Source: CAIXZV01 sp963697365 (lineage in GTDB: Bacteria > Chloroflexota > Limnocylindria > Limnocylindrales > CSP1-4). From it: DNA of 64,000 bases. Shown here in pieces: positions 48,790 through 58,962 of this stretch. Position 1 is the stretch's first letter. Every line of letters starts with the position of its first letter. The translations under genes and the position numbers were made by a program. The notes beneath the pieces were generated by a model. It was given only the letters and a program-made list of their open reading frames with translations. It did not search any database and was not told the origin of the DNA. The stretch covers positions 1 through 64,000 of the forward strand of contig CAVONT010000013.1 in assembly GCA_963697365.1 (NCBI GenBank), written 5' to 3'.

Positions 48790-49881
48790 TCAGGATTCGA
48801 TGGGCCGCGCGGGCTTGATCGCTTCGGGCTTGGTCGCTTCGCGCTTGATCGCGTCGGGCTTGATCGCATCGGGCTTGGTCGCATCGGGCTTGGTCGCATC
48901 GGCGGGCTCGATCGCCTCGATGGTCTCCCGCAGCAGCGCCGCCGATCGCCGCAGGCCGGACGCCTCCTCCGCGTTGAGCCCGAGGCGCAGCGTCTTCTCC
49001 ACCCCGCGCGCGGCCCACGACAGTCGGCACCGACAGGTAGACGTCGTCGATGCCGTAGTAGTCCTCGATCAGCGAGCTGACCGACAGCACCGTCCGCTGG
49101 TCGCGCAGGATGGCCTGGACGATGCGCACCAGCCCGGCCGCCACGGCGTAGTAGGTCGCCCCCTTGCGCTCGATGATCGCGTAGGCGGCGTCGCGCGTCG
49201 CCTCGAAGATCTCGCGGTGCGTGTCCGCGTCATCGGTGATGGCGTTCGCCGCGGCGAATTCCGCCAGGGGCATCCCGGCGATGTTCGCCGACGACCAGAC
49301 CGGCACCTCCGAGTCGCCGTGCTCGCCCGCGATGTGCGCATGGACCGACCGCGGGTCCACGCCGTAGTGATCGGCGAGGAGGCTGCGGAAGCGCGCGGTG
49401 TCGAGGATCGTGCCGGACCCGATCACCCGCGCCGACGGCAGGCCGCTGATCCGGTAGGTGAGGTGCGCGAGCACGTCCACGGGGTTGGTCGCGACCAGGA
49501 TGATGCCGTCGGGGTTGGCTTCGGCCACCTGGGGCACGATGTCGCGGAAGATCGCCGCGTTCTTCTGGACGAGGTCCAGGCGCGTCTCGCCGGGCTTCTG
49601 GGCGGCGCCGGCCGCGATCACCGTGACCGCCGCGCCACGGCAGTCCGAGATCGGGCCCGACCAGACGCGGGCCGTGCGGGCGAACGGGACGGCGTGGGTG
49701 AGGTCCATCGCCTCGCCCTCGGCCTTGCGCTCGTTGGCGTCCGACGAGGACGATCTCCGACGCGAGGCCGGAGAGCAGGAGCCCGAAGGCGAACGTGGAC
49801 CCGACGGCACCGGTGCCGACGACGGCGACACGGGATGGGTGCGGGGGCGAGAGTGGTGTCGGTTGCGGGGGACGCAGTCAT
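48790..49881 (-). CDS. ldh: L-lactate/malate dehydrogenase with repeat tail (frameshifts)
   Basis: About 362 residues from ATG 49881. After correction the N-terminus is VAVVGTGAVGSTFAFGLLLS (NAD site). Then come GEAMDLTHAVPFA, VTVIAAGAAQKPGETRLDLV, LVATNPVDVLAHLTYRISGL, SGTILDTARFRSLLADH and the catalytic His in AHIAGEHGDSEVPVWSS. The 310-residue LDH core is followed by a lysine/alanine tail built on repeated KPDA(T/I), encoded by six 15-nt units. Indels near 49,015 and 49,745. It interconverts pyruvate and lactate; the MDH alternative cannot be excluded without a model. Confidence 0.9.
48811..48900. repeat. 15-nt tandem repeat, six copies, inside ldh
   Basis: Units GGGCTTG(A/G)TCGC(T/A)TC at 48811-48825, 48826-48840 and so on to 48900. 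In frame with ldh they encode a pentapeptide repeat (KPDA plus T/I/K) at the C-terminus. Confidence 0.88.
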
Positions 49882-49994
49882 GCCCGAACCCTACCCCATC
49901 GGGTTCGCGAGCCACGCGTCACCGGCCCGCAACCCGCGCAGTTGTGTATCGTCCCTCTGGCGCCCCCCAAGCCTGTCCTCCGAGGTTCACGCCC

Positions 49995-51206
49995 GTGTCG
50001 CTCCCGTCCCTCTCCCGGATCCCCGCCCCGCCCGACAGCATCCTCGGCCTCAACGAGGCCTTCAAGAAGGACGCGCGTGCCGGCAAGATCAGCCTCGCCG
50101 CAGGCGTGTTCGTGGACGAGACCGGCACGACCCCGGTGCTGGACACCGTGATCGAGGCGGAGCGACGGCTGGCGGCGGCCGCCGGCACGAAGCTCTACCG
50201 GCCCATCGACGGCGAGGTCGCGTACCGCAAGCTCGTTCGCGACCTGGTGCTCGGCAGCGACCACGAGGCCGTGATGTCCGGGCGGGCGCTCGCGACCCAG
50301 ACGCCGGGCGGCACGGGCGGCCTGCGGGTCGCGGCGGACCTGCTGCGCCAGACCGGCGGCGGCGTGACGCTGTGGATGAGCGAGCCCACCTGGCCCAACC
50401 ACCCGCAGATGTTCCAGGCGGCGGGCTTCAGGATCCGCACGTACCCGTACACGGACGAGACCGGCCGCCGGATCGACGAGGCGGCGATGCTGGGCGCGCT
50501 CGCGGGGCCAGCGCCGGGCGACGTCGTGCTGCTCCACGGCGCCTGCCACAACCCGACCGGCGTGGACCCGTCGCCCGAGCTGTGGAAGCAGATCGGCGAC
50601 GTCGTCGAGGAGCGGCGGCTGCTGCCGCTCGTGGACCTCGCCTACCAGGGCTTCGGCGACGGCCTGGTCGAGGATGCCGCGGGCCTCCGCGAGCTCGTCC
50701 GGCCGGGCGCGGAGCTGCTCGTCTCGACGTCGTTCTCGAAGACGTTCTCGCTGTACTCGGAGCGCGTCGGGGCGATGCTCGTGATCGCGCGCTCCGCGGA
50801 GGACGCCGAGGCGGTCCAGAGCCACGTCAAGGTCGCGATCCGGGTCAACTACTCGAACCCGCCGGCGCACGGCGCCGACATCGTCCGGACGATCCTCTCC
50901 GACGCCGGGCTGCGTGCCCGGTGGGAGGTCGAGCTCGCCTGCGATGCGCAACCGGATCAAGGACAACCGGCGTGCGCTCGTGGCGGCGCTCGAGGCCCGG
51001 TCGATCCCCGGCGACTGGAGCGGCATCGCCATCACAGCGCGGCATGTTCGCGCTGCTGGGCCTCACCGCGCACCAGGTGGCCCGGCTCAAGGACGAGTAC
51101 GGCGTGTACGTGGTCGGCCGCGGGCCGGATCAACGTCGCCGGGCTCACGGCCGCCAACCTCGACCCGTTCGCGGACGCGCTCGCCGAGGTCGTCGCCACG
51201 TCCTGA
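49995..51206 (+). CDS. aspartate/aromatic aminotransferase (class I), frameshifts near the end
   Basis: About 403 residues from GTG 49995. Begins PPDSILGLNEAFKKDARAGK with LAAGVFVDETGTTPVLDTV, the start of the AspC/TyrB branch. QTPGGTGGLRVAADLLRQ, WMSEPTWPNHPQMFQAAGF, HGACHNPTGVDPSPELWKQI and the PLP lysine in STSFSKTFSLYSERVGAM follow. Indels near 50,945, 51,040 and 51,125 precede the end (INVAGLTAANLDPFADALAE). Transfers amino groups between aspartate or aromatic amino acids and 2-oxoglutarate. Divergent from ldh. Confidence 0.92.
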   Translation: MSLPSLSRIPAPPDSILGLNEAFKKDARAGKISLAAGVFVDETGTTPVLDTVIEAERRLAAAAGTKLYRPIDGEVAYRKLVRDLVLGSDHEAVMSGRALATQTPGGTGGLRVAADLLRQTGGGVTLWMSEPTWPNHPQMFQAAGFRIRTYPYTDETGRRIDEAAMLGALAGPAPGDVVLLHGACHNPTGVDPSPELWKQIGDVVEERRLLPLVDLAYQGFGDGLVEDAAGLRELVRPGAELLVSTSFSKTFSLYSERVGAMLVIARSAEDAEAVQSHVKVAIRVNYSNPPAHGADIVRTILSDAGLRARWEVELACDAQPDQGQPACARGGARGPVDPRRLERHRHHSAACSRCWASPRTRWPGSRTSTACTWSAAGRINVAGLTAANLDPFADALAEVVATS

Positions 51207-51254
51207 GGGTCGCGGGCCCCTGGGTCCTGCAAATCCCGGTGCAGCCGGATCTGC

Positions 51255-51363
51255 GTCACCTGCGCATCAGATCCACGTCGGCCCCGCACGATCGAGCACC
51301 GAAGGTCGGGTTTCGCGGCCCGATCACGCACGCGCCACCGCCAGATGAGTCACAGGCGCATCA
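51255..51363. repeat. 109-nt dispersed repeat, copy 1
   Basis: Aligns without gaps to 58792-58900. Both begin GTCACCTGCGCATCA and end in a variant of the same 15-mer (GTCACAGGCGCATCA here). The centre shares CCCCGCACGATCG, GAAGGTCGG and TTTCGCGG. It lies in the gap after the aminotransferase gene. Confidence 0.8.
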
Positions 51364-52317
51364 CGGCGGGGACGGACCGGAGGGAAGGACGGCGGGGACA
51401 GACCGGAGGCCTACGGGCCCTCGGCCGCGCGTGCCCGACGGGGGTGCCGCACCCGTGCCCATGCGCGGCCCGCTCCTCGGGCGTCGTGAGCGGGATCACG
51501 CCCAGCAGCATCGTCAGCGAGCCGTACCACAGCGCGGGCAGGCACAGCATCGTGCCCACCGGCACCATCCAGCGCTGGTTCCGCAGCGCGCCCCACGCGA
51601 TCAGCGCGACGCCGATCGGTCCGCGCACCACGAGCGGGACCGGGATTGCGGCCCAGGTGCCGCTCTTGCCGGTGTTCGCGAGGAGCAGGTCGATCCAGTC
51701 GGGCCAGGCCTCGGCGCCGCGAGGAACGAGACGGCCACGATCGCGGCCGTGGATCCCAGGGCGATCGACGAGCGCCCGCCACTCCCGGCGGATCGCGAAC
51801 CACAGCAGCGCCGACACCCGGCAGGATCTTGGTGAGCAGCACGAACGACCACGTCCACGGCCGCCGGAACCCCTCGACGATGGCCACCGTGAGCAGCAGC
51901 GAGATGTTGCCGCCGGCGATCTCCAGGGCGGCGACGACGAGCCCCAGCCAGGAACAGGTCCGGTCCGGTCAGCCGGTAGGCCGCCCAGATCAGGATCGCC
52001 GTCCAGGCCGCCACGAACACCGGCCACGGCAGCAGGTTGAGCGGCCAGAGCAGCTGGGCGAAGGCCGGCGAGTACGGGTACGCGCCGATCTCGTTCCACT
52101 CCGCCCGGCCCGCGTAGAGGTCGGTGTAGTCGAAACCGTAGTAGGAGCGGGCGTCCTGGGCGGTCACGAACGTGCCGCTGAACGGCTCGCTCACGTTGAT
52201 CGTCGGGTCGGACAGAGCGATGACCACCACCCACAGGCCCACGGCCATGCCGAGGCCGACGACGAAGCCGCGGGTCGACGCGGCGAGCGCTGGCGGCGGG
52301 CGAGTGTGCTGGATCAT
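51350..52317 (-). CDS. GT87-like polytopic membrane protein (frameshifts)
   Basis: About 320 residues from ATG 52317. GFVVGLGMAVGLWVVVIALS is the first helix; SYYGFDYTDLYAGRAEWNEI then YPYSPAFAQLLWPLNLLPWP is the loop typical of DUF2029/GT87 mannosyltransferase-like proteins. Further helices include VFVAAWTAILIWAAYRLTG, TWSFVLLTKILPGV and PVPLVVRGPIGVALIAWGAL. About four indels. It probably transfers a polyprenyl-phosphate-linked sugar at the membrane. The C-terminal end is uncertain (51,350 or 51,411). Confidence 0.7.
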
Positions 52318-52420
52318 GCGCGCCCATTGTCGGCCAGGCGCCGTCACAGGCGTGTATGCGGGCGCATACCATTGGCCTCCCCATGAAGCAGGAACCGACG
52401 ACGGAGCAGGAACCCGACAC

Positions 52421-53539
52421 ATGCCACGCTGGCCTCGCCCGCAGTCCTCGCGCTGGCGCCTCGGGCTGGTGCTCGCCGCCTGCTCCGGCGAGCACGGCGT
52501 GCCCGGAACGCCCGACGCCGCGTCCCCGACAGCCCGGCGGCGAGGCAACGGCGGCGGTGCCCTCGGGCGCTCGGTCCCCACGCCTGCGGGCCCACCGCGC
52601 CTCGAGAAGGTCGCGGTCGCCTACGACCTCGCGGGCCGCGGGGACGGCGGGTTCAACGACCTCGCCTACAACGGCGCGAAGCGGGCGGCGGACGAGCTGG
52701 GCGCGGAGCTCATCGAGGTCACCGCCAAGCCCGACGACACGGACGCCGACCGCGCGGAGCGCCTGCGCCTGCTCGCCGAGTCCGGCTACGACCCGATCGT
52801 CGCGGTCGGCTTCACGCTACGCCGGTCCGCTGGCCACGGTGGCCGCCGAGTTCCCGGACACCTGGTTCGGCATCGTGGACGACGCCACCGTCGCCGCTCC
52901 CAACGTCGTCGGGCATCACGTTCAAGGAGGAGCAGGGCTCCTTCCTGGTGGGCGTGGCGGCGGCCCTGACCGTCGAAGACGGGCAAGGTCGGCTTCGTGG
53001 GCGCGGTGCCGATCCCGCTCCTGCAGCGCTTCGAGGCCGGCTTCGCCGCGGGCGCCAGGGCCGTCAACCCGGACGCCGAGGTCCTGACCGCCTACCTCAC
53101 GCAGCCACCCGACTACGCGGGCTTCGACGATCCGGCGAAGGCGCAAGGAGGCGGCGCTCGGCATGTTCGACGCAGGGCGCGGACGTCGTCTTCGCGGCGG
53201 CCGGCGACATCGGGCATGGGCGTCATCGACGCGGCGCACGACCGCGGCACGTGGGCGATCGGCGTGGACAACGACCAGTACCTCACCACCGACGAGGCGT
53301 TGCGCGGCTCGATCCTGACCTCGATGCTCAAGAACGCCGACGTGGGCACGTACGCGTTCGTGCGGTCCGTCGCCGAGGGCACGGCGCGGAGGGCGGCGAG
53401 TCGGTCTTCGACCTGGCCTCGCGGCGGCGTCGGCTACGCGACGTCCGGCGGCTTCGTCGACGCCGATCCGGGACGAGATCGACGCCTGGGCGCCGCAGGA
53501 TCATCGTCGGGCGAGATCATCGTCCCCTCGACGCCCTGA
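52421..53539 (+). CDS. BMP-family nucleoside-binding lipoprotein (frameshifts)
   Basis: About 370 residues from ATG 52421. The signal peptide ends in a lipobox (LGLVLAAC, Cys21). After it: VAVAYDLAGRGDGGFNDLAY and NGAKRAADELGAELIEVTAK; then YDPIVAVGFT, FPDTWFGIVDDA, GITFKEEQGSFLVGVAAALT and KVGFVGAVPIPLLQRFEAGF, DVVFAAAGDIGMGVIDAA, VDNDQYLTTDEALRGSILTS, MLKNADVGTYAFVRS. This is the PnrA/Med basic membrane protein family that captures nucleosides for the ABC importer encoded next. At least six inserted bases. GGAGCAGGAA precedes the start. Confidence 0.87.
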
Positions 53540-53608
53540 TGGTCGCCCCGCCCGGCCGCGAGGACCCGGATGGGGCCGGCGGCAACGCCGTCCCCAGGGC
53601 GACCAGCG

Positions 53609-55144
53609 ATGCTCCCGCCCGTCATCGAGCTGCGCGGGCATCACGCAAGCGCTTCCCGGGCGTCGTCGCCAACCGCGGACGTCGACCTCGACGTGCGGCC
53701 GGGCGAGGTCCACGCGATCGTCGGCGAGAACGGCGCCGGCAAGTCCACGCTCATGCGCATCCTGTACGGCCTCGCACCGACCGGACGCCGGCGAGATCCG
53801 CGTCGACGGGCGCGCCGGTCCGGCTCGCGCTCGCCCGCCGACGCGATCCGCCTGGGCATCGGCATGGTCCACCAGCACCCCGAGCTGGCCGACAACCTGA
53901 CGGTCGCTCGAGAACGTGGTCATCGGCGCGGAGCCGGCGACGGGCGTGCGCGCTGGACCTGGCAGCCGGGCCGCGCGGGACCTCGCCGCCCTCGCGGCGC
54001 GCTACGGCCTGGCGCTGGACCCGGACGCACGCGTGGAGCGGCTCTGGCGGTCGGCGAGCGCCAGCGGGTGGAGATCCTCAAGGTCCTCTACCGCGGCGCG
54101 CGCATCCTCATCCTCGACGAGCCGACCGCCGTCCTCGTCCCGCGCGAGGTCCGACGAGCTGATGGGCAACCTGCGCGCGCCTCGCGGCCGGGGGCTTCAC
54201 GGTCGTGTTCATCACCCACAAGCTCGACGAGGTGCTCGCGGTCGCGGACCGGATCACGGTGATGCGCGCCGGGCGCGTGGTCGCCACGTCGACCCGGCGG
54301 ACGTCACCGACGCGCACGACGCTCGCGCGCCTGATGATCGGGCACCGATCTGCCCGAGCGGTCGGCCGCGGACGAGCGCCGATCCGCGGGACGAGGTCGC
54401 GCTGGAGGTGGAGGCGCTCGGCATCGTCGCTCGCGACGGGCACGGGCCCGGCCTCCGCGACGTCGACCTGCGCGTGCGCGCGCGGCGAGATCGTGGGCGT
54501 CGCCGGGCGTCGAGGGGAACGGCCAGGCCGAGCTGGTCGAGGTGGTCCTGGGGCTGCGCCGCGCCGGACCGCGGGCCGGCGTGCCGCTCGAGGGCAGGAC
54601 GTCACGCGGACGGTCCACGGCGCGACCGGCGGCGCGCTGGGCCTCGCGTACATCCCGGCCGACCGCCAGCGCGAGGGGCTGCTGCTCGACGCGCCCCTGT
54701 GGGAGAACCGCGATCCTGGGCCACCAGCACGCAGCCGCCGCGTGAGCCGCGGGCCCTGGCTGCGACCGGGGCGTCGCGCGCGCGGACACGCGCGGACTCG
54801 TGCGCCGAGGCCGACGTGCGCACCCCCTCGATCGACGTGGCGGCGTCGGCGCTGTCGGGCGGCAACCAGCAGAAGCTGATCGTGGGCCGCGAGCTGGCCG
54901 GATCGCCGCGCGTGCTGCTCGCCGCCCACCCGACGCGCGGCGTGGACGTGGGCGCGCAGGCGGCGATCTGGGCGCGGCTCGGGCGCGCCCGCGACGAGGG
55001 GCTGGCGGTGCTGCTGCTCAGCGCCGGACCTGGCCGAGCTCCTCGCGCTGTCGGACCGGATCGTCGTCATGCTGCGCGGGCGGATCGTGGCGGAGCTCGC
55101 CGGCAGCCGACGCGACGCCCGAGACCTCCTGGGCGCGGCGATGA
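53609..55144 (+). CDS. nucleoside/sugar ABC transporter, double ATP-binding protein (frameshifts)
   Basis: About 505 residues from ATG 53609. First ATPase: VVANRDVDLDVRPGEVHAIV, Walker A GENGAGKSTLMRILYGL, MVHQHPELADNLTVLENVVI, VGERQRVEILKVLYRGARIL, ILDEPTAVLVPREV. Second ATPase: EIVGVAGVEGNGQAELVEVV, LAYIPADRQREGLLLDAPLW, ALSGGNQQKLIVGRELAGSP, with HPTRGVDVGAQAAIW. This is the RbsA/NupO-type tandem arrangement. About ten indels. The end overlaps the ATG of the first permease (ATGA at 55,141). Confidence 0.9.
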
Positions 55145-56346
55145 CCGGCGCTCGGCGGCTGGGCGCGCAGCGGTGGACCCTCGCGAGCGGCCTCGCCCGC
55201 ACGCGAGCGCCTGGTCCGGCTCGCCGCTGTTCCTCGCTGCGCCGGTCCTCGCGTCGCGCTCGGCGCGTCGTGGTCGCGGCGCTGCGTCCTCGCGGCGTCC
55301 GGCGCCGACCCGGCCGGCGGTCCTGCGCGAGACCGACGCTCGCCTACGGCTCCAGGCCGGCGAGCATCGTCGCGATCCTCAACAAGGCGATCACCTACTA
55401 CCTCGCGGGCATCGCGGCGGCCATCGGCTTCCGGATGCTGCTGTTCAACATCGGCATCGACGGGCAGTACCGGCTCGCCGTCTTCGCCGCGGCCGTCGTC
55501 GGGCGGCGCGGTGGCGCTGCCGGCGCCGCTCCACGTCGGGCTCAGATCGTCGTGGCGATGGTCGTGGGCGCGGCGTGGGCCGCGATCGCCGGGCTGCTCA
55601 AGGCGCTGCCGCGGCGTGACCGAGGTCATCAGCACGATCATGCTCAACGGCATCGCCACCGGCATCATCGCGTGGCTCCTGACGCCCGCGCGGCTCGCGC
55701 GTGCAGGCCGCCGGGCTCCAACAACATCACCACGGCGCCGATCCCGCAGTCGGGCCGCCTGCCCGGCTTCGCCACGGACGCCGGCGAGATCTACGGCTTC
55801 CTCGTCGTCGCGGTCGCCGTCGGCATCGGCTACTGGGTCCTGCTCAACCGGACGCGTGTTCGGCTTCGAGCTGCGGGCGAGCGGCCGGTCGCTGCGGGCG
55901 GCGGCCGTGAGCGGCGTGGACGCGCGGCGGATGATCGTGGTCACGATGATCCTCTCGGGCGCCGTCGCCGGGCCTCATCGGCCTGCCCCAGCTGCTGGGC
56001 GAGACGCCACCAGTACGGCCTCGACTTCCCGGCGGGCTTCGGGCTCACCGGCCTCGCGATCGCGCTGCTCGGCCGCAACCACCCGGTGGGCATCGCGCTC
56101 GGGCGCGCTGCTGTGGGCGGCGATGGAGCGGTCGGGCCAGATCCTGGACCTGCTGGGCGTCTCGCGCGAGATCGTGACGATCATGCAGGCGGTCATCGTG
56201 CTGGCGATCGTGGTCGCCTACGAGCTGGTCCGCCGGGCCAGCCTGCGCCGCCAGGCCCGCTGGGTCGGCGAGGCCGAGGGAACGGCCGGTCCTGCCGGCC
56301 GGGCGCGGGTCCCCGCCGCGGCGGCCCCGGCGTGGCGGTCGCGTGA
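55141..56346 (+). CDS. ABC transporter permease 1 (NupP-like), frameshifts
   Basis: About 395 residues from ATG 55141. Hydrophobic helices with IVAILNKAITYYLAGIAAAI, GFRMLLFNIGIDGQYRLAVF, IVVAMVVGAAWAAIAGLLKA, VTEVISTIMLNGIATGIIAW, FPAGFGLTGLAIALLGRNHP and GILLG-like EAA loop VGIALGALLWAAMERSGQ. A BPD_transp_2 family permease. Stop overlaps the GTG start of permease 2 (GTGA at 56,343). Confidence 0.88.
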   Translation: MTGARRLGAQRWTLASGLARTRAPGPARRCSSLRRSSRRARRVVVAALRPRGVRRRPGRRSCARPTLAYGSRPASIVAILNKAITYYLAGIAAAIGFRMLLFNIGIDGQYRLAVFAAAVVGRRGGAAGAAPRRAQIVVAMVVGAAWAAIAGLLKALPRRDRGHQHDHAQRHRHRHHRVAPDARAARACRPPGSNNITTAPIPQSGRLPGFATDAGEIYGFLVVAVAVGIGYWVLLNRTRVRLRAAGERPVAAGGGRERRGRAADDRGHDDPLGRRRRASSACPSCWARRHQYGLDFPAGFGLTGLAIALLGRNHPVGIALGRAAVGGDGAVGPDPGPAGRLARDRDDHAGGHRAGDRGRLRAGPPGQPAPPGPLGRRGRGNGRSCRPGAGPRRGGPGVAVA

Positions 56347-57603
56347 CGGCCCGGCTGGCCGCCCTGCGCGGCGCGCCGGGTCGCGGGCCTGTCGCACGGT
56401 CGTCTGGCTGCGAGCTGCTGCTCGCGTTCGCCGCGCTGTCGCGTGCATCACGGACCTCGCGGACGCGCCGGACCTCCTGTCCGAGGGCTCGACGGGCGCC
56501 TCGCTCCGCTTCACGGCGCCGATCCTGCTCGCCGGCATCGGCGCGCTCTGGGCGGAGCGGTCGGGCGTGGTCAACATCGGCCTCGAGGGGGCGATGATCA
56601 CGGGCACCTGGTTCGGGGCGTGGGCCGGCATCACGTTCGGGCCCGAGGCCGGCGTGGCCGTCGGGCTGCCTGTCGGGCGCCGTGTTCGGGCTCGTCCTGG
56701 CGGTGCTGACGGTCGGGTTCGGGGTGGACCAGGCGGTCGCGGGCCTCGCGCTCAACCTGCTCGCGGCGGGCGTGACGCGGTTCCTCTCGGCGCTCGCCTT
56801 CGACGGGGTCGGCACGGGCACGATCACCCAGTCGCCGCAGGTGCCGGCGCTGCCCGTGGTGTCGCTGCCGGGCGCCGAGGCGCTGCTGGAGCCGGTGCGG
56901 ACGCGCGGCGTCCCGGTCGTGTCCGACGCGGCCGAGCGTGCTCCTCGGGCCTGACCACGGACGTCTCGGTGCTCACGATCCTCGCCTTCGCGACCGTCCC
57001 GGTCACGGCCTGGATCGTGCTGTGCCGGACGCGGCTGGGCCTGCGGATCCGGTTCGCGGGCGAGGCGCCCGACTGCCGAGGACGCGCTGGGCGTCAACCC
57101 GAACCGCTACCGTTACCTCGCGCTCGCGGTGAGCGGGCGCGCTCGGCGCGCTCGGCGGGCGTGTACCTCGTGATGGTCGCGTCGAGCATCTACACGCGAG
57201 GGCCAGACCGGCCGGCCGCGGGTTCATCGGCATGGCCACGGTCATCTTCGGCAACTGGCAGGCGCGTGCCCACGGCCATCGGGGCGTACCTGTTCGGCTT
57301 CACGGACGCGCTCCGGACGCGCCAGGAGTCCACGATCGACGCGCTGCTGGTCGCCGGCGGTCTGCTGCTGCTCGGCCTCGCGCTCGTCCGGCTCCGGCGA
57401 CGCCGCGACGGCGACCGGGGCGGTCTATGCCGGGCTCGCCGCCGCGTGCATCGGCTGGTTCACGCGTCGTGGGCGTCGTGCCCCCGGAGTTCGTGGCCTT
57501 CGCGCCCCAGGTCACGACGCTCGTGGTGCTCGCGCTGGCCAGCCAGAACCTGCGGCCGCCGGCCGCCATCGGGCTCCCGTACCGGCGCGGCGAGCAGGCC
57601 TGA
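56343..57603 (+). CDS. ABC transporter permease 2 (NupQ-like), frameshifts
   Basis: About 415 residues from GTG 56343. FTAPILLAGIGALWAERSGV, VNIGLEGAMITGTWFGAWAG, LTVGFGVDQAVAGLALNLLA, LTTDVSVLTILAFATVPVTA, GVNPNRYRYLALAVSGALGA, RGFIGMATVIFGNWQARPTA and AYLFGFTDALRTRQES give the second BPD_transp_2 permease. It completes a substrate-binding protein, ATPase and two-permease nucleoside importer. Confidence 0.88.
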
Positions 57604-57640
57604 CGGGGCGTGACGGCTGGTCCTGAACGACCGCCCCGTC
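57602..57640 (+). terminator. possible terminator of the nucleoside importer operon
   Basis: GACGGGGCG (57602-57610) pairs with CGCCCCGTC (57632-57640) over a 21-nt loop, immediately at the stop codon. Confidence 0.35.
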
Positions 57641-58014
57641 CTCGCACCTGTCCTCGTCCCCACCGGTGCGCGCCCAGCGCGCCAACGGGAGCGTGACCCA
57701 TCATTCCTGCCCCTCCAGCGCGCAGGTCCGGGCCTCCCGGGCCGGAAGGCTGCGGTTTCCGCACGCCCGGCGCGCAGGAATTGCAGGGCACCCGCCGGTA
57801 CGCACGGTGGGCGCGCATCGGGGCGCCATAGCCGGCAGCCCGCAGCCGGCAGCGCCGACAGCCGGCAGCCCGTAGCCGGCAGCCCGTAGCGGCTTCCAGG
57901 CGGCAGCGGATGGTGCGCGACGGCTGCGTCGCCGCGTGGTCGACGGGGCTTCCCGCGACGTGCGCCATCCGGCAGACTTGCATGACGCGATGCGCACCTG
58001 AGGGAGAGCCACCG
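57641..58014. other. intergenic region with tandem repeat
   Basis: About 370 bp without a gene. At 57830-57893 a 14-nt unit AGCCGGCAGCCCGT is repeated about four times (one copy is 16 nt). Confidence 0.6.
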
Positions 58015-58741
58015 ATGTCCTACGTCCAAGAGAACCTGCTGGCCAACGAGAAGGTCCTGCTCGAGGCCCGCAAGCACTGGATCGCCCCCGTGCGTGACTC
58101 CTGGATCCCTGCCCTCATGATCCTGGGCGGCCTGCTCCTCTGGTACTGGAACCCCACGAGCACCGGCGACGGCATCATCGCCGGGGCGGTCGACCTGTTC
58201 TCCACGCTCGTCGCGATCCTGCGCTGGGTGCTCCTCATCGGCGGCATCGCCGGCATCGTCTACAACATCGTGGTGTGGCGGACGGCGGAGTTCGCCGTCA
58301 CGAACCTGCGCGTGCTCCGCTCCGAGGGCGTTCGTCCAGAAGCGCACCTCCGAGACGCTGCTGAGCGCGGTGTCGGACGTGAAGCTCAGTGTCGGCGTGA
58401 TCGGCGGGCGGTTGGGCTACGGCGACGTGAAGATCTTCACCCAGTCGGGCGACGCGGGGGCCGACGAGTTCACGAGCATCACGCACCCGTCCGAGTTCCG
58501 CAGCACGATGATGGGCGTCAAGGTCGAGGAGCAGATGGCGAGGCAGGCTCCGGCCCAGGCGGCCGCACCCGCCCCGGCCGCGGCGCCGATCGCACCGGCG
58601 CCGGCCCCGGCGCCGACGCTCGGCGAGCAGGTGGACGACCAGGCCGACCGCCTCGTCAAGCTCGCGGAGCTCCGCGACCAGGGTGTGATCACGCCCGAGG
58701 AGTTCGAGGCGAAGAAGGCGGAGATCCTTTCCCGGATCTGA
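58015..58741 (+). CDS. PH-domain/SHOCT membrane protein (one frameshift)
   Basis: About 241 residues from ATG 58015 after AGGGAGAG. NEKVLLEARKHWIAPVRDSW leads into two helices (IPALMILGGLLLWYW; LFSTLVAILRWVLLIGGIAG). A bacterial PH-like domain follows (RTAEFAVTNLRVLRSEG, LLSAVSDVKLSVGVIGGRLG, GYGDVKIFTQSGDAGADEF). After a Pro/Ala linker comes a SHOCT motif (LVKLAELRDQGVITPEEFEA, KKAEILSRI). An indel near 58,330 shifts the frame. SHOCT tails mediate oligomerisation. Confidence 0.87.
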
Positions 58742-58791
58742 TCAGGATCCGGCTGGGTCTCGGGGCCGGAACCTGCTGCCGGCGCATGTGA

Positions 58792-58900
58792 GTCACCTGC
58801 GCATCACTTCCAGTCTCTCCCCGCACGATCGGGCGACGAAGGTCGGCTTTCGCGGAGCGGTCACGCACGCCCTGTGGCAGATTGAGTCGCTGGCGCATCA
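58792..58900. repeat. 109-nt dispersed repeat, copy 2
   Basis: Ungapped match to 51255-51363, again in the gap after a plus-strand gene. Ends in GTCGCTGGCGCATCA, a variant of its own first 15 bases. Confidence 0.8.
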
Positions 58901-58962
58901 ACCGCGCACGGGACTGGGCGATGGCCCGGTGCCCTCGTTCCTTGGGGGCGTAGGATGCGCCG

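Noticed and set aside
51255..51363. Integron attC site
   Set aside because: No integrase gene, no R'/R'' core sites, and the neighbours are housekeeping genes.
52421..57603. Decayed (pseudogene) nucleoside importer
   Set aside because: All ATPase, lipobox and permease motifs are intact across frame breaks and no internal deletion is seen; sequence error fits better.
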